A stretch of DNA of 64,000 bases from Aphanothece cf. minutissima CCALA 015 (GTDB taxonomy: Bacteria > Cyanobacteriota > Cyanobacteriia > PCC-6307 > Cyanobiaceae), in the NCBI GenBank assembly GCA_003003925.1, contig PVWP01000009.1, positions 62,001-126,000 on the forward strand. The letters run 5' to 3'. Made by a program: the position numbers and the translations under genes. Below, piece by piece: positions 21,601 through 29,751 of the stretch. Under the pieces are notes generated by a model. The model was not told the DNA's origin. It worked only from the letters and a program-made list of their open reading frames with translations, and did not search any database. The stretch's first letter is position 1. Every line of letters begins with the position of its first letter.

Positions 21601-23235
21601 GACGGTGGCGTCGAGAAGCAGGCGCTGCCCGGCGGTGCCCGTGAAGGTGTAGATGTCCTGCTCGCCCGGTTCGCTGATCGAGCCGCTGACGGCACTGCCC
21701 AATGTCAGCGATGTGCTGGTAGTGGTGGGAGTGACGAGCTGGAAGCTGTAGGGGATACTGCTCGCACTGGTGCTATCGATATAGAGAATATGGCTACCCG
21801 TGCGCGTCAGCGTGATCTCGAAGTCTGACGCGAGATTGCCACTGGTGATCGCCTCACCGTTGGGACCGCGCAGAACCACGCTGGCACTGGACGCCGATGG
21901 TGACTGGCTGTCGAAGACGAGGCGCTGGCCTGCCGTGCCGGTGAAGCGGTACAGCTCGGTTCCGAGGGGGACCAGGGTGCTGCTGGTGACCGTATCGAAG
22001 GCCAGATCCGTGGCCGGTGCCTGCAGCAACCGGAAACTGAAATCCGTCGCCGTCTGCACGGTGGATTGCTGGACGAGATAGTAAGTGCCGGATTCGCTGA
22101 GGGTGAAGACGTCGGTGTCGCTGGAGGCGTTGACGAAAAAGAGGTTGGTGAGAGTGGTGCCGCTGGGGCCGATCAGATACGTCTGAACGCTGTCAAAATC
22201 CGAATCGAGGGCGTCGTAGAACAGCTGCTGCCCCACGGTGCCGCTGAAGCTGAAGATCTGCGTTGCGGCTGCCGCCAGTGGGCCGCTGGTGGTGCTGCCG
22301 AGGGTGAGCGGCGTGGCATTGGCGCTCAGATCGAGGATCCGGAAGTTGTAATCGCCCGACCCATTGACGCGGACGGTGTAGCTTCCCGAACGCGGCAGAA
22401 TGAGACCGGCTGAGGAATCAGAGCTGGCGTTGGCGCTGTAGATGGAGGCGTTGCCGTTGCCCTGATCGAGGATCTGGAGGGAGACGCTGTCAAAGTCTGG
22501 GTCGAGGCTGTCGATATAGAGCAGAGTTCCGGCGGCGGCCGTGAAGGTGAAATCAACCGGAGATCCGCTCACCGACCCCGATTGGCTGAAGGGGAAGGCG
22601 GTGGGGGAAGCGGGCGGTGGATCACTGATGTCGTTGACCTGGAAGCTGTAGCTGACGCTGGCGGTGGCATTGGTTCCATCGAAGACCAGGTAGTACTCGC
22701 CATCGGCGGGCAGCGTGACGCTGAAATCCGTGCCGCTGGAGGTGCCGGAGGAGTTCAGCGCCTGATTGCCGGGGCCGTAGAGAACCCAGGTGGTGCTGGT
22801 GGGGGGCGCGAGCAGGCTGTCGAACTGGAGACGCTGGCCCCTGGTTCCATTCAGACGATAGACATTGCTCCTGATCCCCGGGGTGAGGGCATCGGTGACC
22901 GTGGCGCCCAGGGGAAGGATGGGGGCCTGATTGAGCTTGAGCAGGCTGAAGTTGTAGTCGCCCGTGGTGCTGGCGTCGCCCCGGATGACGATCTGGTAGG
23001 TTCCGCCGAGGGTGAGGGTGGCTGGGGTGGTGTCGGCAGTGTGGCCGAAGTTGGTGAAGATCGTGGCCCCGGAAGGGTCGATCAGGCTGTAGGAGATGTT
23101 CTCGAAGACTGGATCGGCATCGATGCCGTCGAAGAAGATTCTGTCGCCGATGACACCATCAAAGGTGAAGACCTGCTGTTCTCCCTGCTCCGTCAGAAGG
23201 CCGTTGAAATTGATTGCGTAGGACGAACTAGCCAT
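9643..23235 (-). CDS. Giant repeat-rich secreted protein (4530 aa) with RTX-like C-terminus
   Basis: Estimated domain order: residues 1-1830, about 20 PPC-like beta units (LYRFTGTAGQRLVFDS type); 1830-1935, a putative Ig/cadherin-like region; 1940-2170, two VTPTSGL...SSDTTEG repeats; 2160-2400, Calx-beta units (SFSISDVSITEGNSGTT); 2412-2642, a LamG lectin-like domain; 2745-3090, Calx-beta; 3095-3540, ELWxxDGT repeats (ELWVTDGTTAGT); 3540-3995, Calx-beta; 3995-4288, three 97-residue cadherin-like repeats; then Calx-beta and an RTX-like end (VGTAGDDVITGLQGADSVRG) closing with LSNPDNFIV. No N-terminal signal peptide is seen, so type I secretion with a C-terminal signal is likely. Probable cell-surface or released adhesin. 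The reading frame is open throughout. Confidence 0.93.
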   Translation of the reverse strand: MASSSYAINFNGLLTEQGEQQVFTFDGVIGDRIFFDGIDADPVFENISYSLIDPSGATIFTNFGHTADTTPATLTLGGTYQIVIRGDASTTGDYNFSLLKLNQAPILPLGATVTDALTPGIRSNVYRLNGTRGQRLQFDSLLAPPTSTTWVLYGPGNQALNSSGTSSGTDFSVTLPADGEYYLVFDGTNATASVSYSFQVNDISDPPPASPTAFPFSQSGSVSGSPVDFTFTAAAGTLLYIDSLDPDFDSVSLQILDQGNGNASIYSANASSDSSAGLILPRSGSYTVRVNGSGDYNFRILDLSANATPLTLGSTTSGPLAAAATQIFSFSGTVGQQLFYDALDSDFDSVQTYLIGPSGTTLTNLFFVNASSDTDVFTLSESGTYYLVQQSTVQTATDFSFRLLQAPATDLAFDTVTSSTLVPLGTELYRFTGTAGQRLVFDSQSPSASSASVVLRGPNGEAITSGNLASDFEITLTRTGSHILYIDSTSASSIPYSFQLVTPTTTSTSLTLGSAVSGSISEPGEQDIYTFTGTAGQRLLLDATVNNSRALFATLRSPSGALVINFADTDFDSSLVTLTETGTYQLSIEGQVGSATGTGNYNFQLIDASTAPILPLDTVTPGTLTPGAESEFYRFTAAAGQRFAFDGISGTGPTVRVFDAGNSQIGNGSLGFDFEFTTPEAGTYLLQIEGSAFATSPVSYSFSLVTPTTTSTVLSLGSVVSGSIGELGEQDIYTFAGTAGQRLLFDATVNNARVLFATLRSPSGALVINSADTDFDSGLVTLTETGIYQLIVEGLVGNANSTGSYDFQLIDAAAAPVLTLDTETAGTLTPGAKSDFYRFTAAAGQRFAFDAITGTGPNFRVFDAGNTQIFSGSINFDYEFTTPEAGTYLLQIEGNSNTATPVSYSFQLVTPTTTSTPLTLGSVVSGSITELGEQDIYTFSGTAGQRLFFDATVNNTRSILATLRSPSGTTLSFLDADSDGSLITLTEPGTYQLIVEGQVGVANSTGDYDFKLIDASNAPLITLGTAITGTLSPGRESDFYRISGTAGQRLTFDSLAAATGANWRLFDPSNVTVAGSSVGAGTDFTAFLDATGTYLLQIDGSSASDVSYNFNVTGTIDPPPAAPTAFPFSQSGTVSGSPVDFTITAAAGKLLYVDSLDPDFDSVSLQILDQGNANTAIYSANAGSDSGGGFALPRSGSYTVRINGTGDYNFRILDLSANATPLTLGSASSGPLAAAATQIFSFSGSAGQRLYFDALEEDNDSLNLVLLRPDGSSVLSSSGEADSFPTFSLSETGAYHLLLVNNATTAADFNFALRDVAAATALPFDTVTNGSLSPGQETDLFRFTGTAGQRLVFDSQTAGFPNATWRVIGPANQSVANQNISTDLELNLTADGTYVLAIDGSSTTTVNYGFSLITPSTTTTALSLNSPVSSSLSEMGERDIYTFTGTAGQRLYYDALTSDFTRSFPVRLIDPTGDIVFLNQQHYFDSSVPFTLTETGTYQLQLESTSSFSLDTGAYSFQLLDLAAATALPFDTVTNGTLSPGQDTDLYRFTGTAGQRLVFDSQTPGFPSVSWRIFGPGNQSLANQNITSDLDLTLSADGTYVLAIDGASATNVNYSFSLVTPTTSTTALSLNSPVSSSLAEIGERDIYTFTGSVGQRLYYDALTNDSSTSFPVRLIDPTGDIVFLNQQHYADSNTPFTLTEAGTYQLLVESTANFSLDSGAYSFQLLDVAAATALNFDTVTSGTLSPGQDTDLYRFTGTAGQRLVFDSLTPGFPSAAWRLFGPTNQSLVNQNLTTDLELNLTADGTYILAIDGASATSVNYSFNLITPTSARTGAPNIIVADRTGNTNTPIPLNIAASFAASDGNDQRSILISGVPSGALLSAGTNNNNGTWTLTPAQLAGLTITVANAANFALTVTATSAETTGDTATTTATFSVIVNVATGITVTPTSGLVTTEAGGSATFTVVLDSQPTANVTVGISSSDTTEGTTNLSSLTFTPANWNVPQTVIVTGVDDPAIDGTVAYSIVTAAATSSDPNYNGFNAANVSVSNTDNDTAGVTVAPTGGLFTSEGGGTSQFSVRLTSQPSANVSISIASSDSTEGSTDVSSLTFTPANWNAFQFVTVTGVDDGVVDGNIAYTILTGATTSTDANYSGLAVADVGVTNVDNDAASFSISDVSITEGNSGTTTAVFTVTLSNAVAGGTSVSYATANGTASAGTDYVATSGTLNFTGTAGEQRTVAVTINGDTAIESDEFFVLNLSAPTNGVTLADSQGVGTITNDDAAPLPVVTLAVSPGSVTENGTSNLVYTFTRTGSTTNPLTVNYSVAGTATNGTDYGLIPASITFAAGSATATVTVDPTGDAVVEADETVSLTLSANAAYTIGTAGAVTGTITNDDTAGITVSPAPDPIRPRQLTTSEGSTDPQVLAAWRFNETSGSTAFAAAGSVNGSLLGNASFTAGGLSGGAVTMSTAGNGFVDMGNNFSFGNTNSTFSLVSWVKLQSGDTNGYIVAGRHQAGAIAGYFNGINNTNSGSGEVTGGAIFYQSYPNPVSSNLSLNDGNWHQIIGVHDFNNGTAALSRLYVNGELRDTEGYTGFNSSLANFSVGGILNAAGTQMIGALTGTVDEVSIWNRALTASDARYLYANPGALAVTPSFTVVLNSQPTDNVTIGISSSDTTEGTVSTSSLVFTPANWNIPQTVTVTGVDDAIVDRDEGGVANGVGVSYSIVTAPATSGDPNYNGLNAADVSVINNDNDTASLSINDVTIIEGNSGTTTAVFTVTLSNAVAGGVSVNYATANGTATAGSDYVNSVGTLNFTGTAGETKTVSVTINGDTTVESDETFFVNLSGITKAGVTIADGQGLGTITTDDVSLPVITLAVSPASVAENGAANLVYTFTRTGATTNPLTVNYTVGGSASSDSDYAPIAASVTILAGSATATVTVDPTADAVLEPDETIAISLAANAAYVIGTPGAVTGTISNDDTASFSVSDVSIVEGNAGTSTAVFTVTLSNAVSGGASVSYATANGIATAGVDYVAANGTLNFTGNAGEQRTVSVTVTGDTAVEFDESFFLNLSAPTNGVTIADGQGRATVTNDDVPPQPAGIPVLFFSAVTAAGGRELWLTDGTAASTRQVIDAAPGATGAFPSTVQLANGKLLFASDDAAGDTELWVTDGTTAGTSQLVEINPIVSFSSAIAPTLITPFDGGALFFADDGLSGNELWFTDGTAAGTRLLADIQPGATGSRATTNPARQLTVSGGKVFFTANTTAEGNELWVIESVSAGPRLVTEIVPGSASSAISVLTSFNEGVFFYANDGVNGVEAWYSDGTAGGTLSLGNLSPLATARTTNPTVVGDRVFFAIETSNTPGVLGAELWVSNGTVANTTRLLSNVSWPINTVGAVNGKAVFIANDGVNGSELWVSDGTPSGTRLLKDIQPGGVNSNGALAAGPGALFNGELYFRGTTTAEGAELWKTDGTEAGTVLVADINPGTGGSNVSLLFSAVLNGRLYFQASTPGEGLELWSTDGTAAGTSRVADINPGTASSTPTNFSVQVLPPPVVSISLAPAAAEEGEAFILTATRSGAVLSQPTTVTYTITGPAATAGDISTPLTGTITILSNQTTATLSIATVEDTVVEADEPFTVTITNPINGSIGTATATATILNDDAAALPVITLAVSPASVLENGATNLVYTFTRTGATTTPLTVNYAINGTATGGTDYAAIPASVTFAVGSATATVTVDPTGDTVLEPNETVSLTLQSNAAYIVGTAGAVIGTITNDDAASFSISDVSITEGNSGTTTAIFTVTLSNAVAGGASVNFATADGTATAGSDYLAASGTLNFAGTTGETQTISVTINGDTAFEPNESFFLNLSAPTNGVTLLDGQGIGTITNDDAAPLPVVTLALSPASVTENGTTNLIYTFTRTGATSNPLTVNYAINGTATNGSDYGLIPASVVFAAGSATATVTVDPTGDSDVEPDETVSLTLLANAAYAISNTGAVTGTITNDDVGNRAPVFVADPAKTIRPGQTATFTGASLVANDTDPDGNPLSVSQFFTATSQGGSVANTAFDTFTYTPAAGFTGTDIFSYVVSDGAGGFTNATLAINVVNGAPVFVADPAITIRPGQTATINGATLLGNDTDPNGDPLSISQFFANTSQGGSVTNTAFNTFTYTPSAGFTGTDTFSYVISDGFGGFTNATLAINVVNGAPVFVADPAITIQPGQTATILGANLIANDTDPDGDPLSVSQFFTATSQGGTVANTAFDTFTYTPAAGFTGTDTFSYVISDGFGGTTNATLAINVQAKPSVSVAVSPASVLENGASNLVYTFTRTGPTTNPLVVNYSIGGSATNGTDYGLIGTSITFATGSATATLSVDPTGDSIVEPDETVVLTLLANDAYTLGTAGAVTGTITNDDLGRTITGTKNRDSLVGTAGDDVITGLQGADSVRGQGGADRFVYRSIVDAGDTIIDFNRAEGDKVDLKGALASVGYGGSTPITDGYLKFVAKGGDTLLQIDPDGSGLAAARNFILFKNVSLASLSNPDNFIV
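10377..11250 (-). repeat. Three tandem 291-nt repeats inside the giant gene
   Basis: The coding segment for the motif APVFVADPAITIRPGQTATI through FTNATLAINV recurs with a 97-residue (291-nt) period, and long stretches are nearly identical at the DNA level (for example around 10624-10676 and 10915-10967). Each unit holds a D-x-D-P-D/N-G-x-P-L calcium-binding-like loop (ANDTDPDGDPLSVSQFF) typical of cadherin-like bacterial repeats. Strong identity suggests recent duplication. Confidence 0.85.
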
Positions 23236-23569
23236 GGGCCTTCATCCACCATCAAAGAAAATTCACCAAAACCTAACCCGAATCTTCATCCGACATTCCC
23301 CACCTCCTTCTATGTAATAATTCTTATTACATATAGTCTGGGAAAGATGTCTTCCGGCCTATGCGCCTATCACTTAGGCGGCATGTCGTGTATCCAGGCT
23401 GACATCATTCCTCCCCGGAGTTCATTCACGGGCATGGATGAAGCCTGGGTCCGGATGGACGAATCGCCAGGCCTGTCTTCCCATCGGGCCATCCCAGCCC
23501 CCATGCTTGGGGAGACATTCCGCCGTCCACCCCGGTGTCTGCCTGTCCCTCCAGCCCGCGACGGCCGTC
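23236..23569. other. Intergenic region between divergent giant gene and oxoprolinase gene
   Basis: About 334 nt, locally A/T-rich in a GC-rich neighbourhood, especially 23260-23340. It must hold promoters for both divergent genes. The only clear element is the palindrome at 23311-23333, listed separately. An in-frame upstream extension of the oxoprolinase from 23438 exists but looks non-coding. Confidence 0.6.
23311..23333. promoter_or_regulatory. Perfect 10-bp inverted repeat, putative operator
   Basis: TATGTAATAA, a 3-nt spacer TTC and TTATTACATA form a perfect dyad. It lies 76 nt upstream of the giant gene start and 237 nt upstream of the oxoprolinase start, so it could bind a dimeric regulator of either. 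GTA and TAC are separated by 11 nt, not 8, so it does not fit NtcA. No T-run follows that would make it a typical terminator. Confidence 0.6.
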
Positions 23570-26500
23570 GTGACCGAGGCCGGCTGGCGTTTCTGGATCG
23601 ACCGGGGCGGCACCTTCACCGATGTGGTGGCCTGCTCTCCCAGCGGCGATCTGGTGGTGCGCAAGCTGCTCTCCGATCCGCCCCCGCCGGCGGACGGCAC
23701 CCCCACGCCCGACCCCGCCGTTGCGGCCCTGCGGGACGTGCTCGCCCTGGCCCCTGATCAGCCCATTCCCCCCGGGCTGGTGACGGAGGTGCGGCTGGGC
23801 ACCACCGTGGCCACCAATGCCCTGCTGGAGCGCCAGGGGGCGCCGGTGCTGCTGCTGGTCAACCGCGGCTTTGCAGACCTGCAGCGCATCGGCGACCAGC
23901 ACCGGCCCGACCTTTTTGCCCTGGAGATCCGGCGGCCCGAGCCGCCTGCCCTGCGGGTGATCGAAGTGGGCGGCCGGCTCGCGGCGGATGGTGCGGAGCT
24001 GGAGCCCCTGCAGCTGGATGAAGCGCTGGAGCAGTCCCTGGCCCAGGCCCGCTCCGACGGCTTCCGCAGCGTGGCCGTGGCCCTGCTCCATGCCGGTCGT
24101 CATCCGGTCCACGAGCAGGCCCTGGGGAGCTGGCTGGCGTCGCGAGGGGTCGCGCCTGTGGTGCTCTCCCACCAGCTCAGCCGCCAGCCCCGGCTGGTGC
24201 CTCGCCTCGACACCGCTGTGCTGGAGGCGGCCCTGGGCCCCGTCCTGGGCGCCTATCTCGAACAGGTGCGCACGGCCATCGGGGCCACCATCCCGCTGCG
24301 GGTGATGACCTCCGCCGGTGCCCTGCAGTCGCCAGCCCTGCTGCGGGCCAAGGACACGATCCTTTCCGGCCCGGCGGGCGGGATGGTGGCGGCCGTGGCG
24401 GTGGCGACCGCCGCCGGTTTCGGTGACGCTCCGATCCTCGGCTTTGACATGGGTGGCACCTCCACCGACGTCTTCCACTTCGATGGCAGCCGTGGCGAGG
24501 CCGCCTGGGAGCGCAGCCATGAAACGGAGATCGACGGCCTGCGGCTGCTGGCGCCGATGCTGCCGATCCACACCGTGGCAGCCGGCGGCGGCTCGGTGCT
24601 GCACGTGGCGGATGGCCGCCTGCAGGTGGGCCCCCGCTCGGCCGGCGCCAACCCCGGCCCCGCCTGTTACGGCCGCGGTGGGCCCCTGGCGATCACCGAC
24701 GCCAACCTGCTGCTGGGCCGCCTGCCCGTGAATGCGTTGCCGCGCCTGTTCGGCCCCGGCGGCGACCAGCCGGCCGACCGGCAGGTGGTGCTGGAGCGCT
24801 TCGGGGCCCTGGCCCGCCAGCTGGGGCTGGACAGCCCGGAGGCGGCGGCCCAGGGGGCGCTGACGATCGCCATCGAGCGCATGGCCGAGGCGATCCGCCG
24901 CATCTCGATCCAGCGGGGCCACGACCTGGGCCAGGCCGTGCTGGTGACCTTCGGCGGCGCCGGTGGCCAGCTCACCTGCCCCCTGGCGGATGTCCTGGGG
25001 ATCACCCGGGTGCTGCTCCATCCCCTGGCCGGGGTGCTGTCGGCCTACGGCATCGGCCTGGCCCGCCCCTCCCTGCTGCGGGAGCGCACCCTGCGCCAGC
25101 CCCTCGAGCCGTCCCTGCTGCCCCAGCTGGAGCGGGCGATCGAGGAACTGGTGGCGGGGGCCACCGCCGACCTTCGCACCGGCGGCGATCTGGCGGCGGG
25201 ACAGGAGCCCCGGGTGCAGGTCCGCCTGGAGCTGCGCTACGGCGGCAGCGACCAGGGGCTGGATCTGCCCTGGCCGGCCGCCCCAACCGACGGCCCGCTG
25301 GCGGACCTGCGCGCCGCCTTCGAGGAGCGCCACCGGCAGCGGTTCGGCTTCGTGGTGCCCGATGAGCGGCTGGTGGTGGAGCGGCTGGTGGTTGAGGTGG
25401 GGGCTCCGGCGCCCGAGACCTCGGCGGGGGGCGTCAGGGCTGCGGAACTTCCTGAGGCGGCGGATTCGCCCGAGCCCTGCGAATGGGTACCGCTCTGGCT
25501 GGCGGATGCTCACGGCGACGGGATGGGCTGGCGCCAGGTGCCCCTCTGGCGCCGGGAGCAGCTGGCGGTGGGCCAGCGGATTGCGGGGCCGGCCCTGGTG
25601 GTGGAGCCCACGGGCACCACGGTGCTGGAGCCCGGCTGGGACGGCCGGGTGCTGGCGGGGGGCGAGCTGCTGCTGGAGCGGCAGACGCCGTCCGCTGGTG
25701 CGGCCCTGGCCGGCAGCATTGCCGGGGCGGTGGATCCGGTGCGGCTGGAGCTCTACAACCACCGTTTCAGTGCCATCGCCGAGCAGATGGGGGAACGGCT
25801 GCGCCAGTGCAGCCGTTCGGTGAACATCCGCGAGCGGCTCGACTTCTCCTGCGCCCTGTTCGATGGCGCCGGCCGGCTGGTGGCCAACGCCCCCCATATC
25901 CCGGTGCACCTCGGCTCGATGGGGGACAGCGTCGCCAGCCTGCTGGCCGCCGTGGCCGCCGGCAACCTGCCGCCCCTGGCGCCGGGCGATGCCTACGCCG
26001 CCAACGACCCCTTCGACGGCGGCACTCACCTGCCCGACATCACCGTGATCACGCCGGTGTTCGCCCCTGACGCCGCAGACCCTGCCGACTCCTGCGAAGC
26101 ACAGCTGAAGCCCCTGCTGTTCGTGGCCTGCCGCGGGCACCACGCCGACGTGGGCGGCCTCACCCCGGGCTCGATGCCCCCCTTCAGCCGCCGGATCGAG
26201 GAGGAGGGGCTGCGGCTGCGCCATGTGCCCCTCCTGCGCCGGGGCCAGTTCGATGCGGCCGCCTGGCGTGAGCGGCTGGCCGCCGGCCCCCATCCGGTGC
26301 GCAACCCCGACCAGCTGCTGGCCGATCTTCAGGCCCAGGTGGCCGCCAACCGGCTGGGGGACAGCGAACTGCAGCGGCTGCTGGAGCGCGAGGGCACCGA
26401 TGAGGTCTGTGCCTACATGGGCCATGTACTGGCCAATGCGGCCGAGGCTGTGCGGGACGCGATCGCCCGCCTCAGGGACGGCGATCACACGGTCGAGCTC

Positions 26501-27343
26501 GACAACGGCAGCCGCATCGTCGTGGCCGTCCGCATCGACCGGGCCGCCCGCCGGGCCCGCATCGACTTCAGCGGCACCTCCCCCCAGCAGGAGGGCAACT
26601 TCAACGCCCCGCTGGCGATCACCAAGGCGGCGGTGCTCTACGTGTTCCGTTGCCTGGTGGGCCGCCCGATCCCGCTCAACGCCGGCTGCTTCGAACCGAT
26701 CGAGCTGATCGTGCCGGAGGGGTGCCTGCTGCACCCGCTGCCGCCGGCGGCGGTGGTGGCCGGCAACGTGGAAACCTCCCAGGCGGTCACCAACGCCCTG
26801 TTCGGGGCCCTTGGGGTGATGGCGGCAGCCCAGGGCACGATGAACAACCTCAGCTTCGGCGATGCCCAGCGCCAGTACTACGAGACCATCTGCGGCGGCA
26901 CTGGCGCCGGCGTGCTGGCGGATGGCACTGGTTTCGCCGGCGCCAGCGCAGTGCAGAGCCACATGACCAATTCGCGCCTCACCGACCCGGAGATCCTCGA
27001 AGACCGCTTCCCGGTGCGCCTGGAGCGCTTCGCCATCCGCCGCGGCAGCGGCGGCGCCGGCCGCTGGCCCGGCGGCGACGGTGTGGTCCGGCGGCTGCGC
27101 TTCCTGGCCCCGATGACCGCCTCGATTCTCTCGGGTTCCCGGCGGGTGCCCCCCTTCGGCCTGGCGGGTGGCGGCGATGGGGCGCTCGGGCGCAACCGGC
27201 TGGAGCGGGCCGATGGCCAGCTCGAGGTGCTGGGCGGCTGCGCCCAGGTGAGCGTCCAGCCGGGCGACCTGCTGGAGATCGCCACCCCCGGCGGCGGCGG
27301 CTTCGGCGGCCCGGATGCCGGTGGCGCGGGAGCCTCGCTTTGA
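23570..27343 (+). CDS. 5-oxoprolinase / hydantoinase, fused A and B subunits
   Basis: 1257 residues, the full length of ATP-dependent 5-oxoprolinase, which opens 5-oxoproline to glutamate. The N-terminal HyuA half starts [17 protein letters not shown] (actin-like ATPase phosphate loop) and has [44 protein letters not shown] and [13 protein letters not shown]. The C-terminal HyuB half starts near residue 720 ([19 protein letters not shown]) and has [25 protein letters not shown] and [10 protein letters not shown] chose GTG 23570 ([13 protein letters not shown]) because the 44 upstream in-frame residues look non-coding. The stop overlaps the ggt start by 4 nt. Confidence 0.92.
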   Translation: MTEAGWRFWIDRGGTFTDVVACSPSGDLVVRKLLSDPPPPADGTPTPDPAVAALRDVLALAPDQPIPPGLVTEVRLGTTVATNALLERQGAPVLLLVNRGFADLQRIGDQHRPDLFALEIRRPEPPALRVIEVGGRLAADGAELEPLQLDEALEQSLAQARSDGFRSVAVALLHAGRHPVHEQALGSWLASRGVAPVVLSHQLSRQPRLVPRLDTAVLEAALGPVLGAYLEQVRTAIGATIPLRVMTSAGALQSPALLRAKDTILSGPAGGMVAAVAVATAAGFGDAPILGFDMGGTSTDVFHFDGSRGEAAWERSHETEIDGLRLLAPMLPIHTVAAGGGSVLHVADGRLQVGPRSAGANPGPACYGRGGPLAITDANLLLGRLPVNALPRLFGPGGDQPADRQVVLERFGALARQLGLDSPEAAAQGALTIAIERMAEAIRRISIQRGHDLGQAVLVTFGGAGGQLTCPLADVLGITRVLLHPLAGVLSAYGIGLARPSLLRERTLRQPLEPSLLPQLERAIEELVAGATADLRTGGDLAAGQEPRVQVRLELRYGGSDQGLDLPWPAAPTDGPLADLRAAFEERHRQRFGFVVPDERLVVERLVVEVGAPAPETSAGGVRAAELPEAADSPEPCEWVPLWLADAHGDGMGWRQVPLWRREQLAVGQRIAGPALVVEPTGTTVLEPGWDGRVLAGGELLLERQTPSAGAALAGSIAGAVDPVRLELYNHRFSAIAEQMGERLRQCSRSVNIRERLDFSCALFDGAGRLVANAPHIPVHLGSMGDSVASLLAAVAAGNLPPLAPGDAYAANDPFDGGTHLPDITVITPVFAPDAADPADSCEAQLKPLLFVACRGHHADVGGLTPGSMPPFSRRIEEEGLRLRHVPLLRRGQFDAAAWRERLAAGPHPVRNPDQLLADLQAQVAANRLGDSELQRLLEREGTDEVCAYMGHVLANAAEAVRDAIARLRDGDHTVELDNGSRIVVAVRIDRAARRARIDFSGTSPQQEGNFNAPLAITKAAVLYVFRCLVGRPIPLNAGCFEPIELIVPEGCLLHPLPPAAVVAGNVETSQAVTNALFGALGVMAAAQGTMNNLSFGDAQRQYYETICGGTGAGVLADGTGFAGASAVQSHMTNSRLTDPEILEDRFPVRLERFAIRRGSGGAGRWPGGDGVVRRLRFLAPMTASILSGSRRVPPFGLAGGGDGALGRNRLERADGQLEVLGGCAQVSVQPGDLLEIATPGGGGFGGPDAGGAGASL

Positions 27344-29169
27344 GCGCGGTTCGCCGGGGAGCCGCCGGGGCGGTACTGCTGCTGCTTGTGGGATGGGGCG
27401 CCGTCCCGCTGGCGCGGGCCCAGGCCGTGGCGCCTCCCGCTGCCCTGGAGAGCAACGTGCTGCTGGAGGGGGAGCAGCGCTTCCGGCCCCAGTGGTCGGC
27501 CCGGGGCCTGGTGGCGGCCCAGGAGCCGCTGGCCTCGGCGGCGGGGGCGGCGATCCTGCGCCAGGGGGGCAACGCGGTGGATGGGGCGGTGGCCACCGCC
27601 TTCGCCCTGGCGGTCACCCTGCCCCAGGCGGGCAACCTGGGCGGTGGCGGCTTCCTGCTGCTCTGGCTGCCCGGCCCCTCGCCGGCCCGCCAGCGGGGCT
27701 GCCTGGTCGAGGCCTCTGGTGGCAACCCGGCGGCCGGGCCTGAGCTGGCCATCGGCGGCGGCACGGCGGTGGCCGTGAACTTCCGCGAGACGGCCCCGGC
27801 GGCGGCCACGGCCACCATGTTCCTGGGCCCCGACGGCCAGGTGGACCGGGCCCGTGCCACCCGCAGCCTGCTCAGCACCGCCGTGCCCGGCAGCGTCGCC
27901 GGGCTGGCCCTGGCCCAGCGCTGCTACGGACGCCTGCCCCTGGCCCAGGTGATGGCCCCGGCGATCCGGCTGGCGGACCAGGGCTTCCCGGTGAGCCGCG
28001 AGCTGAGCGATTCCCTGGCCGCCGCCGCCCCGCGGCTGCAGGCCGATCCCGTCTCCCGTCGCCTGTTCCTGCCGCCCCCGGTGCCCGGCACGCGGCTGCG
28101 CCAGGGCGAGCTGGCGGCCAGCCTGCGGCGCATCGCCGCCGAGGGGGAGCGGGGTTTCTACACCGGCCCGGTGGCCGACGCCCTGGTGGGGGCCATGGAG
28201 CGGGGCGGCGGCCTGATCACCCACAGCGATCTGCGCGCCTACCGCGCCCGGCTGGTGCGGCCGTTGCGGCGCGAGTTCCGCGGCCACCCGGTGCTCACCA
28301 TGCCGCCGCCCGGGGGCGGGCTCACCCTGCTGCAGCTGCTGGGGATTCTCGAACCCTTCGACCTGGCGGCCACCGGTCTCAACAGTGCGATCAGCCTCCA
28401 TTCCATGGCCGAGGCCATGAACCTGGCCTACCGCGACCGCAACGCCCTGCTCGGCGACCCCGACCAGGTGCCGGTGCCGGTGGAACGGCTGTTGTCGCCG
28501 GCCCACCTCGATGGCCTGCGCCGCCGCATCGATCCCCGGCGCCACACCCCGGCCCCGGCGCTGGAGGCGGCCGCCGCCCGTGAAGGCACCAACACCACCC
28601 ACCTTTCGGTGGCCGACCGCCAGGGCGGGCTGGCGGCCCTCACCACCACCCTCAACTTCCCCTACGGCAACGGCATCAGCGTGCCGGGGATGGGTTTCCT
28701 GCTCAACAACGAGATGGACGACTTCACCGCCCTCCCCGGCAGCGCCAACGCCTTCGGTCTGCGTCAGGGGACGGCCAACGCCATCGCACCGGGCAAGCGC
28801 CCGCTCAGCTCCATGGCCCCCACCCTGGTGTTCCGCCCCGATGGCCGCCCCTGGCTCGCCACCGGCAGCCCCGGCGGCAGCCGCATCATCACCACCATCC
28901 TCCAGGTGCTGCTCAACCGGATGGTGCACGGTCTCAACCTGGCCGGTGCCGTGGCCGCCCCCCGCATCCACAGCCAGCTGTGGCCCGAGCGGATCGATGC
29001 AGAAGAAGGCCTCAGCCCCGACAGCCGCCGCCTGCTGGAGGCCATGGGCCACAGCGTCCGCCGGGCCCCGGCCATGGGGGCGGCCAACAGCGTCGAGGTG
29101 CTGGCGGAGGGCGGCAGCCTGGGGACGGTGGATCCGCGCCGGGCCGAAGGTCCGGCCGTGGCGGAATGA
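27340..29169 (+). CDS. ggt: Gamma-glutamyltransferase / glutathione hydrolase
   Basis: 609 residues. A signal peptide ([20 protein letters not shown]) suggests export to the periplasm. It continues [39 protein letters not shown] and [12 protein letters not shown]. The autoprocessing and catalytic threonine lies in [16 protein letters not shown], and the later LLNNEMDDF and [14 protein letters not shown] motifs are present. The start is TTG at 27340, read from the TTGA overlap with the oxoprolinase stop, indicating translational coupling. Together the two genes can split gamma-glutamyl compounds and recover glutamate from 5-oxoproline. Confidence 0.93.
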   Translation: MSAVRRGAAGAVLLLLVGWGAVPLARAQAVAPPAALESNVLLEGEQRFRPQWSARGLVAAQEPLASAAGAAILRQGGNAVDGAVATAFALAVTLPQAGNLGGGGFLLLWLPGPSPARQRGCLVEASGGNPAAGPELAIGGGTAVAVNFRETAPAAATATMFLGPDGQVDRARATRSLLSTAVPGSVAGLALAQRCYGRLPLAQVMAPAIRLADQGFPVSRELSDSLAAAAPRLQADPVSRRLFLPPPVPGTRLRQGELAASLRRIAAEGERGFYTGPVADALVGAMERGGGLITHSDLRAYRARLVRPLRREFRGHPVLTMPPPGGGLTLLQLLGILEPFDLAATGLNSAISLHSMAEAMNLAYRDRNALLGDPDQVPVPVERLLSPAHLDGLRRRIDPRRHTPAPALEAAAAREGTNTTHLSVADRQGGLAALTTTLNFPYGNGISVPGMGFLLNNEMDDFTALPGSANAFGLRQGTANAIAPGKRPLSSMAPTLVFRPDGRPWLATGSPGGSRIITTILQVLLNRMVHGLNLAGAVAAPRIHSQLWPERIDAEEGLSPDSRRLLEAMGHSVRRAPAMGAANSVEVLAEGGSLGTVDPRRAEGPAVAE

Positions 29170-29179
29170 GGCCCAGCCC

Positions 29180-29695
29180 TCAGGCCTGGGGAGCCGCGGG
29201 GGCGGTGATCAGGTTGAAGGCGGAGAAGGCCAGGCCGAAGCCGAACAGGGTGCCGATGGCCCAGAGGCTGTCGGAGGGCCACTCGGCGATCAGCATCCCG
29301 CCGAGCACCACCGTGACGATGCCATCGAGCAGCACCAGGCCCCGGGCCTGCCCGGCACCGGCGGCGGCGCCCGCCAGCTCCATCACTCCCTCGACGGCCA
29401 GCAGCACGCCGATGAACAGGGTCAGGCTCACGGTGCTGGCCACCGGGAAGGCCACCAGGCCGATGCCGCCCACCACGTACAGCACCCCGGAGATGGCGCG
29501 GAACACCTTGCTGCGGGTGTCATCGGCCGAGGTGAGCCGCAGCAGCTGGGAGACGCCCGCCGCCGCTGAAACTCCACCGAGGGCGATGGTCAGCAGGGTG
29601 GCCGAGACGAAGGGAAGGGCCAGACAGAGGACGGCCGCCACGAGCAGCAGGCCGGCGGTGACCCAGCGCAGGGTGGGGGAAGCGGGGACGGACAA
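29180..29695 (-). CDS. HdeD-like (DUF308) membrane protein
   Basis: 171 residues, almost wholly hydrophobic, with six predicted membrane helices, for example [60 protein letters not shown] and [20 protein letters not shown]. Internal two-helix repeats with G-x-x-L-x-x-x-G and W-P patterns match the HdeD family, linked to acid stress in enterobacteria; the function here is unknown. It is convergent with ggt (10-nt gap). Confidence 0.88.
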   Translation of the reverse strand: MSVPASPTLRWVTAGLLLVAAVLCLALPFVSATLLTIALGGVSAAAGVSQLLRLTSADDTRSKVFRAISGVLYVVGGIGLVAFPVASTVSLTLFIGVLLAVEGVMELAGAAAGAGQARGLVLLDGIVTVVLGGMLIAEWPSDSLWAIGTLFGFGLAFSAFNLITAPAAPQA

Positions 29696-29751
29696 GGGCT
29701 TGGGGAGGCTGGTGGGAGGTTAGGCCGCTTTCCCGTGGCCGACCGCCGTGC

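Noticed and set aside
23311..23333. NtcA binding site
   Set aside because: GTA and TAC are separated by 11 nt rather than 8.
23426..26962. 1178-residue frame antisense to the oxoprolinase
   Set aside because: Low-complexity His/Gln/Gly-rich translation with no motif; the plus strand carries a complete enzyme.
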